Shown piece after piece: positions 1-6,537 of a DNA stretch of 11,326 nt (position 1 is the first letter of the stretch; the number at the start of each line of letters is the position of its first letter). The notes beneath the pieces were generated by a model. It worked only from the letters and a program-made list of their open reading frames with translations, ran no database searches and was not told where the DNA came from. Origin of the DNA: Chitinophagales bacterium (GTDB taxonomy: Bacteria > Bacteroidota > Bacteroidia > Chitinophagales > UBA8649); the NCBI GenBank assembly GCA_016777395.1, contig JADHRO010000046.1:1-11326 (forward strand), written 5' to 3'. A program made the position numbers and the translations under genes.

Positions 1-423
1 ATTGAAATCATAATCCACAATGCTATTGAATCCAAAACCAGTATGAATGTAGGGGGCAATAACTGCATCTTCTTTAAATATATAGCCGTTATTAAACTTA
101 TATTCAACACTTAAGCCCATGTCGTAAATCTGCCTTAACTGATAAACATCCGCAACAATATCCGGGTATGCAGTTATCGTTGGGAACCAAACTTTGCCAA
201 AGGTGAAATCAGCCTTAAGGTTAAAAGACGGGTTTAAATACCTGCCAAGAAAAATCCTTCCTGCACCCTTGTAATTATCAAAATCAAAGTAAGACTTAGT
301 TAAGGGGCCAGAGAAATCTGTAGCACTAATTCCTCCGCCAATTGCCCAACGATGACTTTCGTTTTGTGCAGTCAAAGAGAGTCCCAAAATTAACGCAAAG
401 ACAGCGGTTAATATATTTTTCAT
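1..423 (-). CDS. Secreted outer-membrane beta-barrel protein, N-terminal part (C-terminus cut by the window edge)
   Basis: The reverse strand from ATG at 421-423 is open for 141 codons to the window edge. Residues 1-19 form a clear Sec signal peptide: Lys after Met, a hydrophobic run, and a cleavage site after an LTAQ-type motif. The mature part alternates polar and aromatic/hydrophobic residues and is rich in Gly, Phe and Tyr (for example WAIGGGISATDFSGPL near residue 25), as in amphipathic beta strands. The 'ATDFSGPL' pattern resembles the N-terminal barrel of Bacteroidota OmpA-family and related porin-like proteins, so the missing C-terminus may carry a peptidoglycan-binding OmpA domain; that part is inference. 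It would sit in the outer membrane. A TACTTTTG -7 element lies 32 bases upstream, so it probably has its own promoter rather than depending on the upstream MazG-type gene. Confidence 0.8.
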   Translation of the reverse strand, partial: MKNILTAVFALILGLSLTAQNESHRWAIGGGISATDFSGPLTKSYFDFDNYKGAGRIFLGRYLNPSFNLKADFTFGKVWFPTITAYPDIVADVYQLRQIYDMGLSVEYKFNNGYIFKEDAVIAPYIHTGFGFNSIVDYDFN

Positions 424-454
424 TTTCGTTATTTTTTCACCTGTTATTTCATTG

Positions 455-462
455 CAAAAGTA
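455..462 (-). promoter_or_regulatory. Probable -7 promoter element (TACTTTTG) of the beta-barrel gene
   Basis: On the minus strand this reads TACTTTTG, an exact match to the Bacteroidota TAnnTTTG -7 consensus, 31 bases before the ATG at 423. I do not see a convincing TTTG -33 element at the usual distance, so the call rests on the -7 box and its position. Confidence 0.5.
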
Positions 463-495
463 ACACATTTATTTCGATAGAGATGTTAATATATC

Positions 496-822
496 CTATA
501 ATAACTTATTATTAGAGTGGTGTCTGTCCTTATCCCTATTGGTTTTCTTTAGTATATTTTCTCTCAGGGCATCCTCCAGATTGACATTGGTTTGATTCGC
601 TAAACAAAGCAGAACAAATAGAACATCAGCCATTTCATCTGCCAAGGCTTCATCACTCTCATCCGATTTAAAAGACTGTTCTCCAAATTTTCTTGAAAAA
701 ATGCGAGCAAGTTCGCCAACCTCTTCCATAAGTACTGCTAAATTAGTCATCTCGTCAAAGTATCGAACGCCGTATTTTTTAATCCATGCGTCTACTTGTT
801 TTTGTGCATCCTTTATCTCCAT
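496..822 (-). CDS. MazG-type nucleotide pyrophosphohydrolase, 108 aa
   Basis: This small all-alpha NTP pyrophosphohydrolase would hydrolyse NTPs or dNTPs to the monophosphate and pyrophosphate, using Mg2+, in the cytoplasm; it is probably a house-cleaning enzyme. The MazG metal-binding signature is complete: EExxE at E33, E34, E37 and ExxD at E63 and D66, with about 25 residues between them, inside two predicted helices. The length (about 108) fits single-domain MazG proteins. The frame stays open upstream to 894, but those 24 extra residues are hydrophobic, do not belong to the family and run antisense into the neighbouring gene, so I chose the ATG at 820-822. The gene diverges from the DUF218 gene with 28 bases between starts. 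The C-terminus is a Lys/His/Asn-rich tail. Substrate preference cannot be told from the sequence. Confidence 0.88.
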   Translation of the reverse strand: MEIKDAQKQVDAWIKKYGVRYFDEMTNLAVLMEEVGELARIFSRKFGEQSFKSDESDEALADEMADVLFVLLCLANQTNVNLEDALRENILKKTNRDKDRHHSNNKLL

Positions 823-850
823 ATTCCAATTTTTGTTGCAAATTAGCAAA

Positions 851-1465
851 ATGAAAAGAAAGAGCACCATCTTTTTACTAGCTTCCCTTGCCATCTTGTG
901 CTTGATGTATGCACTCAGGACAAATATTTTAGAGGGCTTTGCTGGATTTTTAATCGTGGATAATAAATTTGAGCAAGTTGAATATGCTTTCGTTTTATCC
1001 GGTAATGCTTTTGACCGAGGAAATAAAGCAGCCGAGCTGTATCACGAGGGGAAGGTCACAACTCTTGTTTGCACTGGAGCAAATATTTCAAATGACATTA
1101 AGTCTTTAGGAATAGATACCTTAGAGAGTGATTTAACTCACCTCCAATTGCTTAAAAATGGCGTTCCTGAGACTCAAATAATAAAATTTCCGGTAGGTAC
1201 TAGCACCTTGGAAGAGTCGGATTTTATTCTTAGCTATTGTCAGGAAAAGGACATTCTGGAGTTGGTAGTTATCTCGTCAAAATTCCATACCCGTCGAATT
1301 CATCAGGTTTTTACCAACAAATTTGCTGAACAAGGCATAGACGTGTTTATTGCAGGTGCTAAAAGTTCCAGGTATATCGAAGAAGTATGGTGGAAAAATG
1401 AATACGGCTTAATCGCTCTAAATAATGAATACCTCAAACAGATCTATTACTTGATAAAATACTAG
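851..1465 (+). CDS. DUF218 (SanA/YdcF-like) membrane-anchored protein, 204 aa
   Basis: The protein starts with an N-terminal membrane anchor or uncleaved signal (about residues 6-22), followed by a DUF218 domain. Family motifs are visible in order: LSGNAFDRGNKAAELY (49-64), CTGA (74-77), GTSTLEES (116-123) and SSKFHTRR (142-149), which match the conserved SG..R..AA.LY, E.ST and S..H..R positions of SanA/YdcF proteins. The domain should face the periplasm. In Enterobacteria SanA is linked to envelope permeability and vancomycin exclusion, but the biochemical role of the family is unsettled. The frame is open back to 701, but that extension lies antisense inside the MazG gene, and the Lys/Arg-hydrophobic start at 851 is typical of a signal anchor. 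The gene ends in a TAG that overlaps the stop codon of the convergent EEP gene. Confidence 0.8.
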   Translation: MKRKSTIFLLASLAILCLMYALRTNILEGFAGFLIVDNKFEQVEYAFVLSGNAFDRGNKAAELYHEGKVTTLVCTGANISNDIKSLGIDTLESDLTHLQLLKNGVPETQIIKFPVGTSTLEESDFILSYCQEKDILELVVISSKFHTRRIHQVFTNKFAEQGIDVFIAGAKSSRYIEEVWWKNEYGLIALNNEYLKQIYYLIKY

Positions 1466-2535
1466 TATGTGAATCGTGCTCGAATAGGGTAGTGATCAGA
1501 TAATTCTATCTCACTGACTTTTTCATATCCATTAATGGTAAACATAGGATGAAAGAGCGAAAAATCAATTCGTAAAAATGGTGTGGGGTTTACATAAGTT
1601 TTCCCAAAACCAATACCTTTCTCAATAAAGGCATCTTGCATACCTTGGCTTAAGGTTTTATAAGCATAGGAAACAGGCGTGTCATTGAAATCGCCACAGA
1701 TAATGGTTGGATAGGGGCTTTGAGTCTTGCTTTCCAAGACTTGCTGCACTTGTTCTGCTCTATTCATGTAGCCCGTCTTTAGCTTGTTTACAATATTCAT
1801 AGCAGAGTAACCCGACTCTTGTTCATTTAAATTGTCTAGGAAATTGTAATCCTCCTCGGAAAACTGATTACTTTGAAAATGGACATTATACACTCTCGCC
1901 GCTTGCGTCTCACTTAAGGCAATATCGACATACATGCAGGTGTTTAAGCGAGTACCCTTTTTAAAAGTGAGTTTGCCGGTATTTATGATTTTATAGTCAG
2001 AAAAGATGATCATTCCCCAATGCCTGTTGCCATCAATCGAATAGGTCTCAGCAAAATAATGATGCTTGTAATCTAAATTATTTTTTATTTCTTTTAGGTT
2101 GGTAAATTTACCCTTATCCTCTGTGTAAAATTCTTGAAGGCATAAGATGTTTGGCCTTTCTTCTTCCAACAATTTCAACATTTCGTTTCGCGAATTCTCA
2201 TTGCCACTCCAATTATACAAGTCGAAGTTTTTTACATTCCAACTCATTAAACTGATTTCGTTTAATGTTTCTGAGGGGATAGACATTTGAAAGCTTGCTT
2301 CATTACTAGACCAAGTCAGTATCAAGGCAAAAAGGAAAAGTACGGAAACTGCTTTTAGTTTCCCAAATAACCAAAACAAAGCAAAAAACACGCAACTGAT
2401 CAAAATTAGCGGATAAACTAAGCCAAGAAAGGCAAATGGCCAAAAATCAAGTGGATTAATGCCTGAGCTAAAATGAATCATAACCAAGGTAGTTAATGCC
2501 AACACATTTAATAGAATAGCAAAATTTCTGAACAT
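1462..2535 (-). CDS. Membrane-anchored endonuclease/exonuclease/phosphatase (EEP) family protein, 357 aa
   Basis: Three predicted transmembrane helices occupy about residues 4-21, 33-56 and 63-76. A C-terminal EEP (DNase I-like) domain follows, from about 93 to 357. The metal and catalytic residues of the fold are in place: N100 in SWNVKNF, E135 in CLQEFY, H219 in NVHFQS, D282 and N284 in GDFND, and D347-H348 in the final SDHYP motif. The domain is therefore probably an active Mg2+-dependent phosphodiesterase or phosphatase. The anchor topology suggests it faces the periplasm. The substrate (nucleic acid, phospholipid head group or inositol phosphate) cannot be read from the sequence. It is the last gene of an apparent operon behind two rhomboid proteases, 11 bases downstream of the second. 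The pairing of tandem rhomboids with an EEP gene recurs in Bacteroidota as I recall it. Confidence 0.87.
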   Translation of the reverse strand: MFRNFAILLNVLALTTLVMIHFSSGINPLDFWPFAFLGLVYPLILISCVFFALFWLFGKLKAVSVLFLFALILTWSSNEASFQMSIPSETLNEISLMSWNVKNFDLYNWSGNENSRNEMLKLLEEERPNILCLQEFYTEDKGKFTNLKEIKNNLDYKHHYFAETYSIDGNRHWGMIIFSDYKIINTGKLTFKKGTRLNTCMYVDIALSETQAARVYNVHFQSNQFSEEDYNFLDNLNEQESGYSAMNIVNKLKTGYMNRAEQVQQVLESKTQSPYPTIICGDFNDTPVSYAYKTLSQGMQDAFIEKGIGFGKTYVNPTPFLRIDFSLFHPMFTINGYEKVSEIELSDHYPIRARFTY

Positions 2536-2546
2536 AACTCGGAGGG

Positions 2547-3443
2547 TTAGGGTTTTTTACTTGCTTGAAACAAAAAGTCCTTTTCACTTTTACTCAAACT
2601 TGCATAGCCATCAGAAGAAATTTTATCTAATATTGCATCTATTTTTTTTTGCTTATTTTCTTGAGAACTTTGTTTTTTTACTGGATCGGGGTTCACAAAT
2701 GTAACCCTAGGTTGAGGTTTTTTGTTGAACAGGGATACGAGCATATTTACTGCATTGTTAAACGGCTTGCTTAGTGACATGTTTATAGAATCTAAGTACA
2801 TCATACCCACGCCAAAGGCAATTCCCGCTAGATGAATAAGCCCTGGACCAGCGCCTTCAATGTTGCCGAGGTTAAGTAGGTTAAGAACAGCAAAGCCAAG
2901 CGCAAGCCATTTTAACTTCACATCGAAAACGAGAAAAAATTTAACAGGATAATCTGGCCGTAAAAAGGCAACTGCGCCCATCAAGGCCATAATCGAAGCT
3001 GAAGCACCACTAATGGGGCTGTCCATCATAGGAAAAAGATCTAGCGAATGGAATAAAATAAAAACAACTCCTCCAAAGATGCCCCCTAGAAAATAAATGG
3101 GGAGGACTTGTTTGAACCCTTTTATAGAAATCAACATCTTCCCAAAAAAGAAGAGTAACATAACATTTACAAGCATGTGCCAGAAACTATCATGGATAAA
3201 TTGGTAGCTTATTAAGGTGAAGGGTTTATATAAAAATTCGGAAGCTTTAGCCGGAAGAAAAAGCCATTCGTTAAAAAAGCTAAGTAGGGGTTGATTAGAC
3301 AATTTCAACAGCCATTCGAGGGTAGTGATAATTTTTAGTAGCAGGTAGATACCAATATTAACAAATATAAGTTTTACAACAATATCTCCAGAACGAAATT
3401 GATTCTTTAAGAAGTGATTAACTTGATCTGCGGTGATATTCAT
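2547..3443 (-). CDS. Rhomboid-family intramembrane serine protease with DUF6576-type C-terminal tail, 298 aa
   Basis: This polytopic inner-membrane protease would cleave transmembrane helices of substrate proteins. Rhomboid core elements are visible: an H84-x4-H89-x3-N93 motif in the second core helix (N93 is the expected oxyanion residue), catalytic S148 in SGASAS, and catalytic H204 in IHLAG. The Ser-His dyad is intact, so it should be active, although the motif is GASAS rather than the commoner GASG. About residues 240-298 form a soluble tail: a basic, Gln/Lys-rich linker, then an ILDKIS...GY.SL...EK.FL pattern that I recognise as the DUF6576 tail of Bacteroidota rhomboids. Its start codon follows the stop of the upstream rhomboid directly (TAA then ATG), which suggests translational coupling. 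The substrate is unknown. Confidence 0.9.
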   Translation of the reverse strand: MNITADQVNHFLKNQFRSGDIVVKLIFVNIGIYLLLKIITTLEWLLKLSNQPLLSFFNEWLFLPAKASEFLYKPFTLISYQFIHDSFWHMLVNVMLLFFFGKMLISIKGFKQVLPIYFLGGIFGGVVFILFHSLDLFPMMDSPISGASASIMALMGAVAFLRPDYPVKFFLVFDVKLKWLALGFAVLNLLNLGNIEGAGPGLIHLAGIAFGVGMMYLDSINMSLSKPFNNAVNMLVSLFNKKPQPRVTFVNPDPVKKQSSQENKQKKIDAILDKISSDGYASLSKSEKDFLFQASKKP

Positions 3444-4109
3444 TTAGAAAAAATTAGTACTAGTTTTTTGCCAATATTTAACTAACATGAAGCCCGAAAG
3501 CGCTCCAGTTACATGAGCGAAGTGAGCGATATTATCTCCACCAAACGATTTAAAACTTAGAAATAGTTCAATGCCGATGTAGATAAGCACAAAATGCTTT
3601 GCTTTTAGCGCAATTGGTGGGAAAAGTAGCCGCAATTCGGTGTTTGGGAAAAGCATTCCAAATGCAGTTAAAAGCCCAAAAACAGCGCCTGAAGCACCTA
3701 TCATAGGGGCAAACTGATAAGCATTGAGTGCGCCAGTTGTATAGGGGAACATCGACCCAAATTGCAAATAATACTCTATCCCACCGATGATATTATATAA
3801 TATAGCAGCCACAGTGCCCGTCACAAAATAGAAAATGACAAATCTTTTTGCCCCCCAAACCTTTTCTAATACCGTCCCAAATAAATACAAGGCATACATG
3901 TTAAAAAAGATATGCATGAAACTGCCATGCATAAAAAAATGAGTGATTAGTTGCCAAGGTTGAAAGAACGGTGCGTCAAAATACCAGAGCGCTAAGACAG
4001 GAAAAAATTTATGGAGAGGAGACGCCCCCATGCAAAAAAGAACGAAAAATATGACATTGGCTATGATTAAATGTTTAACCACTTCACTTTGGTGTAGGGA
4101 ACTACTCAT
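3444..4109 (-). CDS. Rhomboid-family intramembrane serine protease, 221 aa, compact form
   Basis: This is a six-helix rhomboid without extra domains. Catalytic residues are clear: H61-x4-H66-x3-N70 in the second core helix, nucleophile S140 in GASGAVFG, and H199 in the AHVTGALSG motif of the last helix. It should be an active intramembrane protease in the inner membrane. It is the first gene of the rhomboid-rhomboid-EEP operon, and its stop codon abuts the ATG of the second rhomboid. The two paralogues differ in active-site context (GASG here, GASAS in the partner) and in the presence of a tail, so they probably differ in substrate or regulation. A TATCTTTG promoter element lies only four bases upstream of the ATG. 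The next in-frame Met is residue 27, inside the first helix, so this start is firm. Confidence 0.92.
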   Translation of the reverse strand: MSSSLHQSEVVKHLIIANVIFFVLFCMGASPLHKFFPVLALWYFDAPFFQPWQLITHFFMHGSFMHIFFNMYALYLFGTVLEKVWGAKRFVIFYFVTGTVAAILYNIIGGIEYYLQFGSMFPYTTGALNAYQFAPMIGASGAVFGLLTAFGMLFPNTELRLLFPPIALKAKHFVLIYIGIELFLSFKSFGGDNIAHFAHVTGALSGFMLVKYWQKTSTNFF

Positions 4110-4113
4110 CTTA

Positions 4114-4121
4114 CAAAGATA
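4114..4121 (-). promoter_or_regulatory. Probable -7 promoter element (TATCTTTG) of the rhomboid-EEP operon
   Basis: The minus strand reads TATCTTTG, an exact TAnnTTTG match. A weak TTTA sits about 19 bases further upstream, where TTTG would be expected. The element ends only four bases before the ATG at 4109, so transcription would begin at or within a few bases of the start codon, giving a leaderless or nearly leaderless mRNA. Confidence 0.45.
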
Positions 4122-4172
4122 AGCAGCAATTTATTCCGATTAAAACATAAGTAGCCTTAAAGCCTGATAAAA

Positions 4173-4823
4173 TTAAAATAATACAAAACCTACAAGAACT
4201 TGCACAAGACCGATGGTAAAACCTAGGAAAGCGCCTACCCATTCTATGAAAATAAATTCATCGGCAAGGATACTCCAAATAATTTTCTCCAATCTTTTGC
4301 TTGACAACTGTTTAACTTTATCGGCAACTATCCTTTCAATGTCTAAGCTTTTTTCTAACTGGCTCACTTGGGCTTGCATTATAGACGGGATGACCTGGTC
4401 TACTTCATTTAAAATTTCTTCTTGAATGCGAAGCTTTATTTTATTGGGGAGTAATTTTGCAGCCAAAGGATATTTTTGCACAAAGCTTAAATCAAAATAA
4501 TTGGCTAAAATCTTTCCAATATTGAGCTTGATTTTATTCAAATTTTGCTCGCTTCCTATATGTTTAAATATTTCTTCAGAGGCAAGCAACTCGCTTGCCA
4601 CAAGTTGCCCAATTTTTGTCGCCACTGTTGCCTGTCGTTTAGGAAAGACTCCTTGAAATTCCATTCCTAGGATAGCGATAGGATCTCTTGGGTAAAACAA
4701 CATTTTAACTGCCAAGAAATTTGTAAACCACCCTATGCTACCGCCAATAATTGGTAAAGCAATAGCAACGCTAATATTGATGGAGGTTAAAATCAAGGTT
4801 TTGTTATTTCTGCATAAATACAA
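4173..4823 (-). CDS. DUF445-family membrane protein, about 216 aa, non-ATG start
   Basis: The N-terminal half of the first 60 residues carries the DUF445 signature: hydrophobic helix, G-x-x-I-G-W-x-T-N (about 28-35), then AVKMLFYPR (38-46) and a GVFPKRQ loop (58-64). A charged, helical middle (about 65-185) follows, then a final transmembrane helix at about 193-214. The two-anchor layout matches the short (about 200 aa) DUF445 proteins of Bacteroidota. The function is unknown; the family is membrane-associated. There is no in-frame ATG before residue 41, which already lies inside the conserved motif. The start must be non-ATG: TTG at 4821-4823, or TTG at 4794-4796 (giving 207 aa). ATGs at 4839 and 4815 lie in another frame that stops within a few codons. 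It is on the same strand as the rhomboid operon but 63 bases upstream, and that operon has its own promoter element. Confidence 0.78.
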   Translation of the reverse strand: MYLCRNNKTLILTSINISVAIALPIIGGSIGWFTNFLAVKMLFYPRDPIAILGMEFQGVFPKRQATVATKIGQLVASELLASEEIFKHIGSEQNLNKIKLNIGKILANYFDLSFVQKYPLAAKLLPNKIKLRIQEEILNEVDQVIPSIMQAQVSQLEKSLDIERIVADKVKQLSSKRLEKIIWSILADEFIFIEWVGAFLGFTIGLVQVLVGFVLF

Positions 4824-4863
4824 TTTTTATAAACAACATTACTTAGAATAGGCTTTAATTATA

Positions 4864-4871
4864 TAACTTTG
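4864..4871 (+). promoter_or_regulatory. Probable -7 promoter element (TAACTTTG) of the small membrane protein gene
   Basis: Exact TAnnTTTG match 16 bases before the ATG at 4888. This position would give a leader of about 10-12 bases. No clear TTTG is seen at the -33 position. Confidence 0.45.
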
Positions 4872-4887
4872 ACGAAAATTCAAAAAA

Positions 4888-5112
4888 ATGGCAAAAGTTT
4901 TAGGTGTAATGTTGTGTATTGTTGGAGGTTTAGCCTCTTTAGGTGTCTTCTTTTTGTATCTAAATAGTTCAGCGGTATTGCCATACAACCCTGCAGACGG
5001 CGTGAAAGGTATTTTAGATGTAGGTCTTGCCTTGCCGTTCATTTTGTTTGGGTTAATTCTTCTTGCCGGGATACTAATGTTAAAGTTTAGTTCAGAACCT
5101 CAGGTTAAATAA
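4888..5112 (+). CDS. Small two-helix membrane protein of unknown function, 74 aa
   Basis: I do not recognise the family. Two hydrophobic helices are evident, about residues 4-25 and 43-67. They are joined by a short polar loop with NSSAVLPYNPADG, and a short Ser/Glu/Gln/Lys tail follows. Glycines inside both helices (GG at 13-14, FGLILLAG at 54-61) suggest tight packing, either with each other or with a partner. The gene diverges from DUF445 and has a promoter-like TAACTTTG upstream, so it is probably transcribed alone. An antisense frame over the same bases gives a Lys/Pro-rich, low-quality protein; the clean membrane pattern on the plus strand makes this the real gene. Confidence 0.68.
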   Translation: MAKVLGVMLCIVGGLASLGVFFLYLNSSAVLPYNPADGVKGILDVGLALPFILFGLILLAGILMLKFSSEPQVK

Positions 5113-5168
5113 TTAATACTGTAGCCAAAGTTTCCAACCTTACTTTGTTTGGTCTCCTACAAAAATAG

Positions 5169-5348
5169 GTGAAACCTGCTTTATATTTACGACCACCATT
5201 CTTTCCGAGTATAGATTTGTATCCAGATATACTCGCTGACATTGAAGGTGTTTTACATGATGCCATCACCGAAATTGGTGCTGATGAGTTTTATGATACC
5301 CGCGCAAAAAAAGACATGAGCCAAATTCATTTTGCTCAAAAAAGATAA
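5169..5348 (+). pseudogene. Candidate gene remnant: 59-codon coding-like fragment without ATG
   Basis: This is the only coding-like stretch in the 347 bases between the small membrane gene and the next EEP gene. After an in-frame TAG (5166-5168) the frame runs from GTG at 5169 to TAA at 5346-5348. It encodes a well-balanced soluble sequence with an acidic helix-like section (DILADIEGVLHDAITEIGAD, residues 20-39) and a basic C-terminus ending QIHFAQKR. Codon use looks like that of the neighbouring genes. The only Met is residue 50, and no Shine-Dalgarno-like sequence precedes the GTG. It therefore looks more like the 3' end of a larger, deleted gene than a functional small ORF. I cannot name the parent family. 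It could still be a small GTG-started gene or chance. Confidence 0.4.
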
Positions 5349-5408
5349 TTAATTATTCCTTGTTGTTTTTGTGGGTGTTCCATCTGCGCTTGCTCTTTTT
5401 TTACTTAA

Positions 5409-5443
5409 TTTGACAAAAACAACGAACTTTATGAGCATATTTG
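5409..5443 (+). promoter_or_regulatory. Possible promoter of the EEP-ctlX operon
   Basis: TTTG at 5409-5412 and CATATTTG at 5436-5443 (one mismatch to TAnnTTTG) are 23 bases apart, at the long end of the accepted spacing. They lie 16 bases before the ATG at 5460. The region upstream of this (5349-5408) holds only AT-rich sequence with no feature I can support. Confidence 0.35.
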
Positions 5444-5459
5444 TGAAAGATTATTGCAT

Positions 5460-6536
5460 ATGAAGAACCTTAAACCAATGAACATTTTTTTCCTGCTATT
5501 GATGCCTGTATTAGCCTATGGCTTATACGTGATTGCCGTGCTGACCTTTGGCACTTTAAATGATTATCAACCGGAAGAAAAAATTGACATTGCAGGTGAA
5601 AATGAAACGGATAAATTGGCGAGTGATAGTGCAATCTTAAGCCTTATGACATGGAATATTGGCTATGGAGGTTTAGGTGCACAAAGTGATTTTTTCTTGG
5701 ATGGAGGAATGATGGTCCGCCCTTCTAAAGATATTAGCGAAGCTTATAAAGCTGGAATACTGAATACTATTGCGGCGCATGAGGAGGTGGATTTCTTATT
5801 GCTTCAAGAAGTGGATGTTCGGTCTAAGCGAAGCTATTTTGTTAATCAGTTTCTTAGTATTGGTGAAGTATTACCTAATTTTACCCGAGCACATGCATTA
5901 AATTTTAATGTTAAATTTGTTCCTAAGCCTTTCCTTAGTTTTGCTCCTATTGGAAAGGTGCAGAGTGGTTTGGCGACTTACAGTAGGTTTAATGTTTCAA
6001 CCAATACTAGGTATCAATTTCCAGGCAGTTATGGCTGGCCTACAAAAGCCTTTCATCTAGATAGATGCTTTTTAGAATCGCGTGTTTCATTGCCTAACGG
6101 GAGGGAATTGATAATTATTAATTCACACAATTCGGCTTACGACGGAGGCAAACTGAAACCACAAGAAATGGAATATTTGAAGGCTCACTTGCTTGCAGAA
6201 TATGCAAAAGGAAACTACGTCGTGGTAGGGGCAGACTGGAATCAGTGTCCTCCTAATTTCGATTATGACAGCTTTAGCAAAGGGAATTCGGAAGACTATT
6301 ATCAAGATAATATAGAAGAAAGCTTCATGCCCGAAGGCTGGCAATGGGCGTATGATGGCACAGTAGCTACGAATAGGAAATTAAACAAAACGTATAAGGA
6401 AGGGACTACGTTTACAACATTAATCGACTTTTTCTTATTATCTCCCAACTTAAGCCTTTTGGAAGTGGAAGGAGTTTCTTTAAATTTTAAATATTCAGAC
6501 CACCAACCGGTTAAAATTAAAATACAATTGCAATAA
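5460..6536 (+). CDS. Endonuclease/exonuclease/phosphatase (EEP) family protein with N-terminal membrane anchor, 358 aa
   Basis: A hydrophobic segment at about residues 9-30 acts as a signal anchor or lipid-free signal peptide. After an acidic linker (35-58), an EEP domain spans about 60-357. Active-site motifs are complete: N66 in MTWNIGYGG, E117 in LLQEVD, H223-N224 in NSHNSAYD, D259 and N261 in GADWNQCPP, and D347-H348 in SDHQP. This indicates an active metal-dependent phosphodiesterase or phosphatase, probably exported to the periplasm. The substrate is unknown; similar Bacteroidota proteins carry only the generic family name. A frame-open TTG lies two codons upstream, but the ATG at 5460 gives a normal basic N-terminus and is preferred. 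It differs from the other EEP protein in this window in having one anchor helix rather than three. It is probably co-transcribed with the ctlX-type gene, which starts one base after its stop. Confidence 0.85.
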   Translation: MKNLKPMNIFFLLLMPVLAYGLYVIAVLTFGTLNDYQPEEKIDIAGENETDKLASDSAILSLMTWNIGYGGLGAQSDFFLDGGMMVRPSKDISEAYKAGILNTIAAHEEVDFLLLQEVDVRSKRSYFVNQFLSIGEVLPNFTRAHALNFNVKFVPKPFLSFAPIGKVQSGLATYSRFNVSTNTRYQFPGSYGWPTKAFHLDRCFLESRVSLPNGRELIIINSHNSAYDGGKLKPQEMEYLKAHLLAEYAKGNYVVVGADWNQCPPNFDYDSFSKGNSEDYYQDNIEESFMPEGWQWAYDGTVATNRKLNKTYKEGTTFTTLIDFFLLSPNLSLLEVEGVSLNFKYSDHQPVKIKIQLQ

Positions 6537-6537
6537 A

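Noticed and set aside
482..515. AT-rich inverted repeat (TAATAA/TTATTA) around the MazG stop codon, considered as a terminator
   Set aside because: No GC pairs in the stem and no following U tract on either strand.
701..850. 50-codon upstream extension of the DUF218 gene
   Set aside because: It lies entirely antisense inside or beside the MazG coding sequence, and the ATG at 851 begins a normal signal anchor.
823..894. 24-codon upstream extension of the MazG-type gene
   Set aside because: The added residues are hydrophobic, outside the family length, and run antisense to the start of the DUF218 gene. The ATG at 822 fits the family.
4213..4425. Open plus-strand frame inside the DUF445 gene
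   Set aside because: Antisense shadow. The protein has no recognisable pattern, while the minus-strand frame carries the DUF445 motifs.
4839..5042. Minus-strand open frame over the small membrane protein gene
   Set aside because: Its translation is Lys/Pro/Thr-rich without structure. The plus strand gives a clean two-helix membrane protein.
5126..5147. Short inverted repeat CAAAGT/ACTTTG after the small membrane protein gene
   Set aside because: Only six AT-rich pairs with a 10-base loop and no U tract, too weak to call a terminator.
5345..5356. Perfect 12-base palindrome ATAATTAATTAT
   Set aside because: Pure A+T in an AT-rich gap, expected by chance, and not placed at a promoter.
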